A DNA stretch of 64,000 nt from JBAOHV01 sp963714875 (GCA_963714875.1 CAVQQI010000006.1:33275-97274), one strand, 5' to 3'; positions 44,321 through 53,575 are shown, counted from the stretch's first letter. The notes: generated from the sequence alone by a model not told the origin. Numbers and translations are program-made.

Positions 44321-46181
44321 ATGTCGAAGTGGTATCGGGCTGCGCCCGTGTTGTTCGGGGCGATCGTGTTGCTGGGGGCCGCGTGCACGCCGCCCCCGAC
44401 GGGGGGAGGGGGGAACCTGGCACCGGTCGCGGTCGCCACGGCGACGCCGCTGACGGGCAACGCCCCGCTCACCGTGTCGTTCGACGGCACAGGATCGTCG
44501 GATCCCGACGGCACCATCGCGAGCTACGCATGGGCGTTCGGCAACTCGACGAGCGGCACGGGCGCCACCTCATCGGCGACCTACACCGCAGGTGGTTCCT
44601 ACACCGCCACGCTGACCGTCACCGACAACGGCGGCAAGACCGCGACCTCGTCGGTGACCATCACGGTCAACGGTGACGGTGACGGCGACGGGTTCTTCGC
44701 CCCCGCCGACTGCAACGACGGCGACGCCTCGGTGTTCCCCGGTGCGCCCGACGCTGCGGGCGATGACATCGACCAGAACTGCGACGGCATCGACGGCGTG
44801 GAGGACGCCGCGATCTTCGTGAACTCCGCGACCGGTGCCAACACCTCGACGTGCGGCACGATCCTCGAGCCGTGCGCCTCGATCGGCCAGGGCCAGAGCC
44901 GGGCCACCGCGGAAGCGAAGACCAACGTGTTCGTCGCCGGTGGTAGCTACACCAAGTTCACCGTCGTCGCGGGCCTGGAGGTCCGCGGCGGCTACGGCCA
45001 GAACTGGCAGCGCGGCGTGCAGGCCACCGGCGCGACGGTGGCCAACGTCACTGCGTCGTTCGACGCCAGCGTCGGCGGACCGGTCGGCATCATCGCCGAC
45101 GGGATCGCCACGGCGACCACGGTCGCCGACCTGAAGGTCACCGGCGTCACCGCTGCGGCGGGTCAGAGCAGCTACGGCGTGGTCGTGCGCAACTCGACCA
45201 ACGCATTGGTGCTCGACTCGCTCGACATCGTCGGCGGCACCGGCGGCAACGGGCGCAGCCGGAGCGCCCGGCTCACCCGGGTGGGCCGGGCCGGCGGCAC
45301 CGGGCAACTCCGGTGGCAATGGCGGCGACGGGTTCAGCACCTGCAACACGATGACACGCGCGCGCTGGCGGCTCAGGTGCTGGCAGCGGCGGAAACGGTG
45401 GCGGGGTGGTGCTCGATCGACACCGAACTGCGGTCGGTCTTCTCGCCTCTGAACTTCGATGCCCAGAACGGCGATGCCGGCGCCAGCGGTGTCGGCGGTG
45501 CGCCGGGCGGACAGGGCGGCACCGCGACCCGGTCGATTGCCTTCTGCGGCACTGCAACCTGCGGGGTCAATGGCCAGCCCGGTCAGCCCGGCGTCAACGG
45601 GTGCTGCGGGTGCGGCCGGCAGCCGGTGGCGCGGTCCGGCGCTGCCGGGGGACCGGAGGCCTCGGGGCCAACGGCCTGCCTGGTGGCGGTGGCGGTGGCG
45701 GCGGTGGCGCCGACTGTGACGTCGACGACGCGGGTGCCGGTGGCGGCGGCGGTGGCGCCGGCGGTGCTCGCGCAGCGACCGGCGGTGGCCGGCGGCGCGG
45801 CGGGTGCGCTCGTCGATCGCGGCTGCTGGCTGCAGAACTCCTCGCCCGGTGCTCAGCGGCATCGACGATCACCCTCGGCACCGGTGGTGCGGGTGGCAAC
45901 GGTGGCGCAGGTGCAGCGGGTCAGCCCGGTGGTGCAGGTGGTGCCGGCGGCGCAGCCTTCCAGCGACGGCGGCGCAGGTGGCAACGGTGGCGCTGGTGGC
46001 ACCGGTGGTGCGTCCGGCGCGGGTGGCGGCGGTGGCGGCGGTGCCGCGATCGGCCTGTCACGCGACGCAGCCAGCGCTCCGACCGGCACACCCAACTTCG
46101 CCGGCGGTGCCGGTGGAGCGGGTGGCGCCGGCGGCAACCCGGGCGCCAACCGGTGCAGTGGTGAACACCCAGGTCGTCTGA
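44321..46181 (+). pseudogene. PKD/MopE-motif lipoprotein with glycine-rich C-terminal half, heavily frame-interrupted
   Basis: The intact 5' part (ATG 44321 after AGGGGAGA) encodes a lipoprotein signal (Cys22), a PKD domain (~40-115: VSFDGTGSSDPDGTIASYAW ... YTATLTVTDNGG), a MopE-type metal-binding motif (DGDGFFAPADCNDGD, PDAAGDDIDQNCDG) and a beta-helix-like stretch. From ~45250 to 46181 a Gly-rich region (GGAGGNGG-type repeats, PE-PGRS-like) can only be followed by changing frame about ten times, each time by one extra base. The last frame ends VVNTQVV at 46181. Typed as pseudogene because of the number of shifts, but sequence error is as likely. Probably a cell-surface protein. Confidence 0.6.
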
Positions 46182-46211
46182 CCCCGTCACCAACAACAGG
46201 ATCCGAACGAT

Positions 46212-46237
46212 CGGTGGGGCCCGGAAGGGCCCCACCG
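46212..46237 (+). terminator. Strong hairpin after the PKD/Gly-rich gene
   Basis: An 11-bp perfect stem CGGTGGGGCCC / GGGCCCCACCG with a GGAA loop, 31 bp after the stop at 46181. It shows that the preceding gene really ends here and is not fused to the FAD gene. Confidence 0.75.
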
Positions 46238-46360
46238 TCGCGTCCGGGCACCCGGGCCGACCGGCGATGTCCGCCGTGCGCGCTGTCGTGTCACGAAACG
46301 GGCGGCTCGGGCGTCGTTCCTGGTGAGGGCAGCAGCAGAGCGGACCGCAGGAGCGATGAC

Positions 46361-47717
46361 ATGGATGAACGAAGGACCAGCGACGGCAACGCCGACGACC
46401 GGGTGGAGGTCGACGTGGCAGTCGTGGGAGCGGGGCTCGCAGGTCTGACCGCGGCGCTGAGCGCCGCACGGGGCGGTGCCAGCGTCGCGGTGTTCGACGC
46501 AGGAGTCGGTGGAGGTCGGGCCAGGACCACGACCGTGGACCCCGGCGTCGTGTTCAACGGCGGGCCCCGGGCGCTGTACCGCCACGGGGCCGCTGCCCGT
46601 GAGCTCGCTGCGCTCGGCGTCCGCTGGCACGGCGGAGCACCACCGACGCATCGGAGCCGTGTGCGGATCGGGCAGGACATCCACCAGATGCCGGGCAACG
46701 CGTGGCAGCTGCTGCGCAGTGGCGCACTCGGCGCACGGGGGACCGCCCAGATCGCCTGGCTCCTGGGCACGATCTCTCGACGCGACCCCTCAGCGGCGAC
46801 CGGGCGCAGCGTCACCGACTGGGCGGACGGCCTCGGGCTGGCCCCCGATGCGCGGGCGATGCTGCTGGCGCTGATCCGCCTGGCCACCTACGTCGATGAC
46901 CCCCACTCGCTGGATGCGGGTGCGGCGCTCACGCAGTTGCAGCTCGCGCTCGGCGGTGGCGTCGAGTACCTCGACGGTGGTTGGCAGACGCTGGTCGACC
47001 AACTCGACGTGGCGCTGGCTGCTGTCGGGGTCGCGGTCCGGCGTCGTTCTCGTGTGCGGTCCATCGACCGGAGCGCCACCGATGACCGGTGGGTCGTGAG
47101 CACCGAGCTCGGCACCACCATCGCGTCCGTCGGTCGTGCTGGCGGCGGGGACGCCAGCCGCGGCGTCGGCACTCAGCCCGGTCGCGCTCGGACTCGACGG
47201 CTCGGGTGATCCCGTGACCGCTGCCTGTCTGGAGCTGGCGGTCCGTGGTCCGCGTCCCGTGGCGTTCCTGCTCGGCATCGACGTCCCGCTCTACCTGTCG
47301 CAGCACGCTCCGGCGGCGGTGTTGGCACCGGAGGGGATCGCCGTGGTGCACGTGCTGCGTTACGGCGTCGACAGCACCGAGGGCGTCGACAGCGCCGAGG
47401 GGTCCGCGACGACGGCCGGGGCCGGCGCCGTCCGGGCCGAACTGTGGGATCACGCCCGTCGGGCGCAGATCGACGCGGCAGACGTGGTGGCCGACCGATT
47501 CCTGCACCGCATGGTGGTCTCGGGCGGACGACCCATGGCCACCCACGGGGGGCTGGCGGGGCGTCCATCGGTGACGGTGTCCGGGGCCCCGGGTCTGCTG
47601 ATTGCGGGGGACTGGGTGGGCGACGAGGGCATGCTGGCCGACGCCGCGGTGGCGAGCGGCGTCCTCGCCGGACGCAGCGCGGCGGACCACGCGTCGCGGG
47701 CAACATGTCGAACATGA
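46361..47717 (+). CDS. FAD-dependent oxidoreductase (amine-oxidase/phytoene-desaturase-like), frame-interrupted
   Basis: A flavoprotein of the amine oxidase/desaturase superfamily. The dinucleotide fold is VDVAVVGAGLAGLTAALSAA (~17-36), followed by VFDAGVGGGRARTT, PGVVFNGGPRALY, and near the end GLLIAGDWVGDEGMLADAAV, the flavin-closing motif. One extra base at about 47120-47135 (between TTIAS and VVLAAGTPAA) splits it; read through it is ~451 aa. The last bases overlap the ECF41 sigma gene (ATGA), so the two are coupled. The ribosome binding site AGGAGCG precedes ATG 46361. Substrate unknown. Confidence 0.75.
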
Positions 47718-48667
47718 GCGCCGACCCACCGACCGTCGGCACAGCCCGACGTCGAGCAGCTGTGCGTGCCGACGTCCGCGGCGACGACGCAGGGTTCGCT
47801 GCCGAGCGCCCTCGTCTGGTCGGTCTGGCCTACCGGATGCTCGGCTCGCTGGTCGATGCAGAGGACGTGGTCCAGGAGGCCTGGCTCCGTTGGGAACGGA
47901 CCGACCGCTCGACCATCGAACACCTCCCCGGGTGGCTCACCACGGTGACCTCGCGACTCGCGATCGACCGGCTCCGCGCCCAGCGGCGTCGTCGGGAGGA
48001 CTACGTGGGGCCCTGGCTCCCCGAACCGGTCGTCGGACCGATGGTGCCGGTGGACCCGACAGCCGCTGATCCGTCGGTCACCGTCGCTCGCAACGAGTCG
48101 CTCGAGTTGGGGTTCCTGGTGGTGTTGGACACGCTCGGGCCCGTCGAGCGGGTCGTGTTCGTCCTGGCCGACGTGTTCGCCGTGCCCTACGCACAGATCT
48201 CCGAGGCGGTCGACCGGACACCCGAGGCGTGTCGGCAGGTGGCCAGCAGGGCGCGTCGCAAGGTCGCAGATGGCCGGGCGGGTCGACGACCGGTGGACGA
48301 CGGGCTGCTGGGCGAGTTGGTGGCCGCGGTCGCCTCAGGGCGAGCCGATGCCGTGATCGAACTGCTCGCCCCGGGTGTGGTGCTCACCAGCGACGGCGGG
48401 GCGTCGCGTCACGCAGCTCGTCGTCCCGTGGTGCTTCCCGAGCGCGTCGCCCGGCTGCTGGTGAACCTGGCGGCCCGCACCTCCCCGGATGCAACCCTCG
48501 CGATCGAACAGGTCAACGGCGCGCCGGCGCTGGTCATCCGCGGCGGAGCAGGACCGGTGGTGCTGTCCGCCGAGCGCGAGCCGGCGCGCGGCTCGATCGA
48601 ACGGGTGCACCTGATGATGAACCCCGACAAGCTCATCGCGCTGTCGAGGACGGTGGAGCTGGTCTGA
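47714..48667 (+). CDS. ECF41-type (SigJ-like) sigma factor with SnoaL-like C-terminal domain
   Basis: A ~317-aa sigma factor. Region 2 is FAAERPRLVGLAYRMLGSLV and DAEDVVQEAWLRWE; region 4 is LGPVERVVFVLADVFAVPYA with the helix-turn-helix ISEAVDRTPEACRQVASRAR. A C-terminal SnoaL-like extension (~205-317) ends with NPDKL, the hallmark of ECF41 factors, which use this domain in place of a separate anti-sigma factor. Its usual genomic partner is an oxidoreductase or carboxymuconolactone decarboxylase; here it overlaps the FAD oxidoreductase by 4 bp. The ATG at 47705 is an alternative start. Confidence 0.88.
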   Translation: MSADPPTVGTARRRAAVRADVRGDDAGFAAERPRLVGLAYRMLGSLVDAEDVVQEAWLRWERTDRSTIEHLPGWLTTVTSRLAIDRLRAQRRRREDYVGPWLPEPVVGPMVPVDPTAADPSVTVARNESLELGFLVVLDTLGPVERVVFVLADVFAVPYAQISEAVDRTPEACRQVASRARRKVADGRAGRRPVDDGLLGELVAAVASGRADAVIELLAPGVVLTSDGGASRHAARRPVVLPERVARLLVNLAARTSPDATLAIEQVNGAPALVIRGGAGPVVLSAEREPARGSIERVHLMMNPDKLIALSRTVELV

Positions 48668-48675
48668 AGCGCCGG

Positions 48676-50139
48676 TCAGTACGACAGCGTGGGCTCGGTC
48701 CCGGCGGGCAGGTTGATCGTCTTCATCTCGAGGTACTCCTCGAGTCCTTCCGGGCCCAGCTCGCGGCCCACGCCCGACTGCTTGTACCCGCCGAACGGGG
48801 CGCTCCAGGCCATGCCGTAGCCGTTGACGGCATAGGTGCCGGTGCGCACCGAGCGGGCCACGTCGATGCCGTCGGCCACGTCGGCGCACCACACCGAGCC
48901 CGACAGCCCGTAGTCGGAGTCGTTCGCGATCGCGATCGCGTCCGCACGGTCCTCGTAGGGGATGACCACGACGACAGGGCCGAAGATCTCCTCCTGGGCG
49001 ATGCGCATCTTGTTGTCCACGTCGACGAACACGGTGGGGTCGACGAAGAACCCGTCGTCGAGCCCGTCGGGGCGACCGCCGCCGGTGGTCATGCGGGCGC
49101 CCTCGTCGCGGCCGATCGCGATGTAGCCCTCGACGCGCTCACGCTGACGCTCCGCGATGAGCGGACCGACCGCGGTCTCGAAGTCGCTCGGGTCGCCGAC
49201 CTTCATCTCCGACACGACCGTGGTGATCGTGTCGACGACCTCGTCGTAGCGGCTGCGCGGTGCCAGGACCCGGGTCTGGGCGACGCAGGCCTGGCCGTTG
49301 TTCATCATCGAGTAGTTCGGCACGAGCTCGGGGATGACGGTGGCCATGTCCGCGTCGTCGAGCAGGATCGCTGCGGACTTGCCGCCGAGCTCCAGGGTGC
49401 AGCGCTTGAGCTGTTCGCCACAGATCGCGCCGATCTTGCGACCCGCCGCGGTGGAGCCGGTGAAGGAGATCTTGTCGACCCCCGGATGGCTGACGAGGTG
49501 TTCGCCGGCCTCGCGGCCCGCCGGCACGACGTTGAGCACGCCGGCGGGCAGGCCCGCCTCATGTGCCAGCTCGGCCAGCACGAACGCATCGAGGGGCGTC
49601 TCCGGTGCGGGCTTGAGCACCATGGCCGATCCCGAGGCGAGGGTGGGTGCGAACTTCAACATGGTGATGAACAGCGGCACGTTCCACGGCACGATGCCGC
49701 CGACGACGCCGACGGGCTCCTTGCGCACCAGGGCGGGGCCCAGCATGTCGGGCCGCACCTCCTCGAACGCGTACTCGGCGGTCAGGTTGGTGAAGTAGTC
49801 GAGCACCATGCCGGCTGCGCCGACCTGGCCGAAGTGCGAGAACAGCAGCGGGGTGCCCACCTCGGCGGTGATCAGGTTCGCCAGCGCGTCGGAGCGCTCG
49901 ACCACCAGCTCGTGCAGTCGTCGCATGATCGCCGCACGGTCGGCTGCGGGCATGTCGACCCAGTCGCCGGTGGTGAGCGCGGACCGGGCGGCCTCGACCG
50001 CTCGGTCCATGTCGGCAGCGGTGCCCTCGGGGGTCGTGCCGACGACGTCGCCGGTGGCCGGGTTGCGCACGGTGAGCACGTCGGATCCGGCCGGTTCGAT
50101 CCAGTCGCCGCCGATGTAGAGCCGGTCGTAGGTGGTCAT
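48676..50139 (-). CDS. NAD(P)-dependent aldehyde dehydrogenase
   Basis: A 487-aa ALDH-superfamily enzyme oxidising an aldehyde to the acid. Visible are the N-terminal YIGGDWIEPA, the Rossmann region VVGGIVPWNVPLF and KISFTGSTAAGRKIG, the general base Glu in LELGGKS, the catalytic Cys in NNGQACVAQTRV and EEIFGPVVVVIPY. The pattern resembles actinobacterial terpene-aldehyde/betaine-type ALDHs. Start ATG 50139; a palindromic operator lies 76 bp upstream. It converges on the ECF41 gene with an 8-bp gap. Confidence 0.92.
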   Translation of the reverse strand: MTTYDRLYIGGDWIEPAGSDVLTVRNPATGDVVGTTPEGTAADMDRAVEAARSALTTGDWVDMPAADRAAIMRRLHELVVERSDALANLITAEVGTPLLFSHFGQVGAAGMVLDYFTNLTAEYAFEEVRPDMLGPALVRKEPVGVVGGIVPWNVPLFITMLKFAPTLASGSAMVLKPAPETPLDAFVLAELAHEAGLPAGVLNVVPAGREAGEHLVSHPGVDKISFTGSTAAGRKIGAICGEQLKRCTLELGGKSAAILLDDADMATVIPELVPNYSMMNNGQACVAQTRVLAPRSRYDEVVDTITTVVSEMKVGDPSDFETAVGPLIAERQRERVEGYIAIGRDEGARMTTGGGRPDGLDDGFFVDPTVFVDVDNKMRIAQEEIFGPVVVVIPYEDRADAIAIANDSDYGLSGSVWCADVADGIDVARSVRTGTYAVNGYGMAWSAPFGGYKQSGVGRELGPEGLEEYLEMKTINLPAGTEPTLSY

Positions 50140-50215
50140 GTCGGGTCCCCCTGCAGGTGTCGGCACCGGGCCGGTGCTGGTCGACCGGGGGAGCTCGCCC
50201 CGGCGGCAGCAGCGT

Positions 50216-50234
50216 ACCTGACGACCCGTCAGGT
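50216..50234. promoter_or_regulatory. Palindromic operator ACCTGACG-ACC-CGTCAGGT (site 3)
   Basis: A perfect inverted repeat with 8-bp arms upstream of the aldehyde dehydrogenase, sharing CTGACG-N3-CGTCAG with sites 33045 and 36332. It lies in the 251-bp divergent region with the SigR-like gene (start 50391). Confidence 0.75.
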
Positions 50235-50390
50235 CTCGGTGGCGGCCGGTCGGGTTGTCGGAGGTGGCAGGTCGGAAGTGATCAGGTGCGTCCGGCTGGC
50301 CTCGCGTGACGCCCGCGGCCCGGGCGGCCCGTCGGGCGGTCGGGCGGCGCAAGGGCGTCGATGGAGGGCGGTCGGGGGTAGGTTCGGCCC

Positions 50391-51122
50391 ATGGCTGCGA
50401 GCGACGGGAATCACGACGACGAGCCAGGGGTTGATGCTGGGGTGACGGTCGCAACAGCGTCGGCGGTGCTCGAGGGCGAGACCGGCGATGACATCTTCAA
50501 CCGACTGGTGCTGCCCGAGGTCGACGTCATGTGGCGCGTCGCCATGTCGCTGACCCGCAACCGTGCCGATGCCGAGGACCTCGTGCAGGAATCGCTGCTG
50601 CGGGCCTACAAGGCCATCGACGGTTTCGACGGGCGCTACCCCAGAGCGTGGCTGCTGACGATCCTGCGCAACACGGAGCGCAACCGCCACCGCCGCCGTC
50701 GGCCCGAGCTGCTGACCGATCCCGACATGGCCGAGGAGCGTGGCCCACGCACCGAGCCCGACGCGGTCGAGCGTCGTGCCGAGGACCGGGAGTTCGACTC
50801 GGCGGTCACCGCGGCGCTCGACGAGCTGCCCCAGAACTTCCGCCGGGTCGTGGAGCTGGTCGACGTGGACGGTCTGACCTACCAGGAGGCCGCCGATGTG
50901 CTCGGCGTCCCGCTCGGCACCGTCATGAGTCGCTTGCACAGGGCACGCCGCCGGATCCGCGATCTGCTCGTGCCGGCGGGGTTCGGGCCCGGCCCGGTCG
51001 ATGACCGGCCGCGCGACGAGACCCACCCCGACATGATCGAGGCGGACGCGGCGGGTGACGACGATGTTGTTGTCGCCACCGGGCTCGCCCAGCCAGCGCT
51101 CGAGACACCAGGAGGGCAGTGA
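50391..51122 (+). CDS. ECF sigma factor, SigR/SigH-like
   Basis: A 243-aa sigma factor with region 2 (EVDVMWRVAMSLTRNRADAE, DLVQESLLRAYKAIDGFDGR, YPRAWLLTILRNTERN) and region 4 (LPQNFRRVVELVDVDGLTYQ, EAADVLGVPLGTVMSRLHRA). This sequence and the following zinc anti-sigma gene resemble the SigR/RsrA thiol-oxidative-stress pair of actinobacteria. An acidic N-terminal leader (~30 residues) and a ~45-residue acidic C-terminal tail are extra. Its stop overlaps the anti-sigma ATG by one base. Confidence 0.87.
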   Translation: MAASDGNHDDEPGVDAGVTVATASAVLEGETGDDIFNRLVLPEVDVMWRVAMSLTRNRADAEDLVQESLLRAYKAIDGFDGRYPRAWLLTILRNTERNRHRRRRPELLTDPDMAEERGPRTEPDAVERRAEDREFDSAVTAALDELPQNFRRVVELVDVDGLTYQEAADVLGVPLGTVMSRLHRARRRIRDLLVPAGFGPGPVDDRPRDETHPDMIEADAAGDDDVVVATGLAQPALETPGGQ

Positions 51123-51496
51123 TGAGTCACGACCCCGATGAGATGAGCAGCACCGGCACCGACGTGACGTCGGGCGGACAGCCGTCATCGGGCGGGCAGC
51201 CGCTGTCCGATCTGCACCCGCTGTCGGAGACCTCGGGCCTGTGCGGTGGCCCCGGCCAGCTGACCTGCAGCGAAGCCAACGAGCTCATCCAGACGGTGCT
51301 CGACCGCCGCATCGACCCCGAGCGAGGGGAGCTGGTGGCGGAACACCTGGGTGACTGCCCACCGTGCGAGACCGAGTTCGTCGTGTACCAGCGGATCATC
51401 GCGTCGCTGTCACGGTGTCGTCCGGATCTGCCGTCGGACACCAAGGACCGGCTCGAACGCTTCTGTCGCGACCTGTCCTGCGGCGACGGCACCTGA
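51122..51496 (+). CDS. Zinc-binding anti-sigma factor, RsrA-like
   Basis: A 124-aa soluble protein with a disordered Ser/Gly-rich leader (~1-45) and the ZAS motif: Cys49, then His75-x3-Cys79-x2-Cys82 (HLGDCPPC). No membrane helix is present. In RsrA, oxidation of the zinc cysteines to a disulfide releases the sigma factor; the same redox switch is likely here. Ribosome binding site GGAGGG lies 5 bp before ATG 51122; a GTG one codon earlier is an alternative. Confidence 0.85.
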   Translation: MSHDPDEMSSTGTDVTSGGQPSSGGQPLSDLHPLSETSGLCGGPGQLTCSEANELIQTVLDRRIDPERGELVAEHLGDCPPCETEFVVYQRIIASLSRCRPDLPSDTKDRLERFCRDLSCGDGT

Positions 51497-51506
51497 CCGC
51501 TCAGGC

Positions 51507-51567
51507 CCACCGCCGAACTGTGCTGCAGAACGCGTCGACCTTGACGCGTTCTGCAGCACGGTTCAGC
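51507..51567. repeat. Tail-to-tail palindromic repeat, copy A (near-perfect)
   Basis: A 17-bp perfect stem, GTGCTGCAGAACGCGTC (51520-51536) against its complement (51543-51559), with a 6-base loop GACCTT, extended to 22 bp by one G-T pair. It is flanked by CCACC and CAGC. It stands after the anti-sigma gene, in the gap between convergent genes, and could terminate both. Confidence 0.8.
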
Positions 51568-51568
51568 C

Positions 51569-51629
51569 CCACCAGCGAACTGTGTCGCAGATCGCGCCGA
51601 TTCCGACGCGTGGCGCAGCACGGTTCAGC
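51569..51629. repeat. Tail-to-tail palindromic repeat, copy B
   Basis: Exactly the same length (61 bp) and outer sequence (CCACC ... GCAGCACGGTTCAGC) as copy A, 62 bp downstream, with an imperfect stem. Confidence 0.75.
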
Positions 51630-51651
51630 GCCGCTCCGTCGATGACGGTGG

Positions 51652-52080
51652 CTACTTGTAGCCGACCATGATGTGCTCGACCCACGCAGCGGGGGCCGCG
51701 TTCATCAGGGTGCCCAGGTCCCAGTAGTCCCACCAGCGGGTGACCTTGTCACCCTCCAGCTCGTGGATCGACACGAACGGCAGGTCGACGGTCTCGCCGC
51801 TCGCCCACGTCCAACGCTCGACGTGCTCGGTCACCACCGTGTTGCCCTGGGCGACGATCTTCCAGCCCGGAACGTGCTGGTAGTCCGCCAGCGGTTCGAT
51901 GCCGAGCCGCAGGCGTGCGGCGACCTCGTCCGGGCCGAAGGCGCCCTCTTCGGGGGCGGGCACGTCGCGGTAGTTGCCATCGGGGGTGAACCACGCGCCG
52001 ACGGCGTCGAAGTCGCGGCGGAACAGGTCGCCCCAGAACGCCTCGATCAGTTGGACGTTGTGGTCCTCGGTCGTACCCAC
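51652..52080 (-). CDS. SnoaL-like / limonene-epoxide-hydrolase-like protein
   Basis: A 142-aa cystatin-like-fold (NTF2/SnoaL) protein: VQLIEAFWGDLFRRDFDAVG, AWFTPDGNYRDVPAPEEGAF, WKIVAQGNTVVTEHVERWTW and IHELEGDKVTRWWDYWDL. The last includes Asp/Arg positions used in limonene-1,2-epoxide hydrolases. Many relatives are uncharacterised, so the reaction is open. The GTG start at 52080 is 6 bp after GAGGGGG; ATG 52098 is an alternative. Divergent from the SAH-deaminase-like gene. Confidence 0.78.
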   Translation of the reverse strand: MGTTEDHNVQLIEAFWGDLFRRDFDAVGAWFTPDGNYRDVPAPEEGAFGPDEVAARLRLGIEPLADYQHVPGWKIVAQGNTVVTEHVERWTWASGETVDLPFVSIHELEGDKVTRWWDYWDLGTLMNAAPAAWVEHIMVGYK

Positions 52081-52198
52081 GTGACACCCCCTCGTCATGC
52101 CGGTTCCGGACCCCGGCGCGGACAGTGCTACCACGCCGCTCCCGCTGGTTCCGTCGGGTGCGTCGATGCGCCACGGTGGTCCCGGTACCGTGACCCCG

Positions 52199-53575
52199 AT
52201 GGTGCCCCCGACCGAGCCCACCCCCCAGCACTCGCACACCGGTGTGTCCGGCCCCGAGCAGGTCGACCTGCTGCTGACGGCGTCGATACTGCTGACCGTC
52301 GACGCTGCCGACACGGTCATCGACGGCGCGGCCCTCGCGGTACGCGACGGCCGCATCACCCACGTCGGCCCGGCGGGAGCCGTGCAGGCGCAGGTGACCG
52401 CAGCGGAGCAGGTCGACCTTCCCGGGCACCTGCTGATGCCGGGCCTGGTCAACGCGCACACCCACCTGTCGATGACCATGTTCCGCGGGTTCACCGACGA
52501 CCTCGACCTGCAGGCCTTCCTCGGCCGCATCGTGCCGGCCGAGGCGGCGATGCTCGACGCATCGACGGTCGGGGTCGGCACCCGGGCAGCGGCGGTCGAG
52601 TCGCTGTGCGGCGGCGTGACCACGGCGCTGGACATGTACTTCTTCCCCGACGCGGGCCTGCAGGCAGCAGCCGATGCGGGTCTGCGGTTGCTGAGCGGTC
52701 CGGTGATGACCGACGACCCCGGCATCGCGGCGCTCGGGCCCGACGCGCTCGTCGACGACCCCGACCGGTGGCTGGCTGCGCATGCGTCGCGCCCCGGGTG
52801 GCGTCCCGTCATCGGTCCTCACGCCATCTACACGGTCGGCCGAGCGGGGCTGGAGCGGGCGGTCGAGCTCCGCGACGCCCACGACGCGATCTTCCACACG
52901 CACGCGTCCGAGACCGCGGCAGAGGTACAGGGGTCACTCGATGCGCATCGCATGCGCCCCGTCGAGTGGTTGGACGACGTCGGCGCGCTCTCGCCGAACA
53001 CCGTGCTGGCCCACGGGGTGCACCTGACCGACGCCGAGATCGAACGCCTGGCGGCGAGCGGCACCAGTGTCGCCCATTGCCCGGCGTCGAACCTCAAGCT
53101 GGGCGCCGGTATCGCCCGCGTGCCCGAGCTGCTCGCGGCGGGGGTGAACGTCGGGATCGGGACGGACGGCGCGGCGACCTCGAACGACCTGGACATGTTC
53201 ATGGCGATGCGGCTCACCGCGTTGCTGCACAAGGGCACGACCGGCGACCCCACCGTCGTGCCGGCACACCGGGTGCTGCGCATGGCCACGATCGACGGTG
53301 CCCGTGCGGTCGGCATGCAGGACCGGACGGGGTCGCTCGAGGTCGGCAAGGTGGCCGATGTGGTGGCGGTCGATCTGGACCGCCCGCACCTGCAGCCGGT
53401 GTTCGATCCGATGGCGACCATCGTGTACTCCGCCGGTCGCGGCGACGTCACCGATGTCTGGGTCGGTGGCCATCGTGTGGTGCGCGACCGGCGGCCGACA
53501 CGGCTCGATGCGGATGCGGTCACCGCAGCGCTCGCGGCCCTCGAGCCTCATGTGTGGGGAACGCTCGAGCACTGA
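52199..53575 (+). CDS. Amidohydrolase, SAH/5'-methylthioadenosine deaminase-like (TrzN/AtzB group)
   Basis: A ~458-aa metal-dependent deaminase/chlorohydrolase-family enzyme. Metal ligands appear as VNAHTHLSMTMFRG (His87, His89), FHTHASETAAEV, VLAHGVHL and VGIGTDGAATSNDLDM. The layout fits S-adenosylhomocysteine or methylthioadenosine deaminases, which feed adenosyl-compound salvage, but other deamination substrates are possible. The start is uncertain: ATG 52199 gives a short leader; the frame opens as early as 52097. Confidence 0.82.
   Translation: MVPPTEPTPQHSHTGVSGPEQVDLLLTASILLTVDAADTVIDGAALAVRDGRITHVGPAGAVQAQVTAAEQVDLPGHLLMPGLVNAHTHLSMTMFRGFTDDLDLQAFLGRIVPAEAAMLDASTVGVGTRAAAVESLCGGVTTALDMYFFPDAGLQAAADAGLRLLSGPVMTDDPGIAALGPDALVDDPDRWLAAHASRPGWRPVIGPHAIYTVGRAGLERAVELRDAHDAIFHTHASETAAEVQGSLDAHRMRPVEWLDDVGALSPNTVLAHGVHLTDAEIERLAASGTSVAHCPASNLKLGAGIARVPELLAAGVNVGIGTDGAATSNDLDMFMAMRLTALLHKGTTGDPTVVPAHRVLRMATIDGARAVGMQDRTGSLEVGKVADVVAVDLDRPHLQPVFDPMATIVYSAGRGDVTDVWVGGHRVVRDRRPTRLDADAVTAALAALEPHVWGTLEH

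Noticed and set aside
43784..47209. A single 1141-residue reading frame joining SurE, PKD protein and FAD oxidoreductase
   Set aside because: The frame crosses a strong hairpin at 46212, two clear ribosome binding sites and start codons, and skips the family-consistent frames. It is an accident of the frameshifts.
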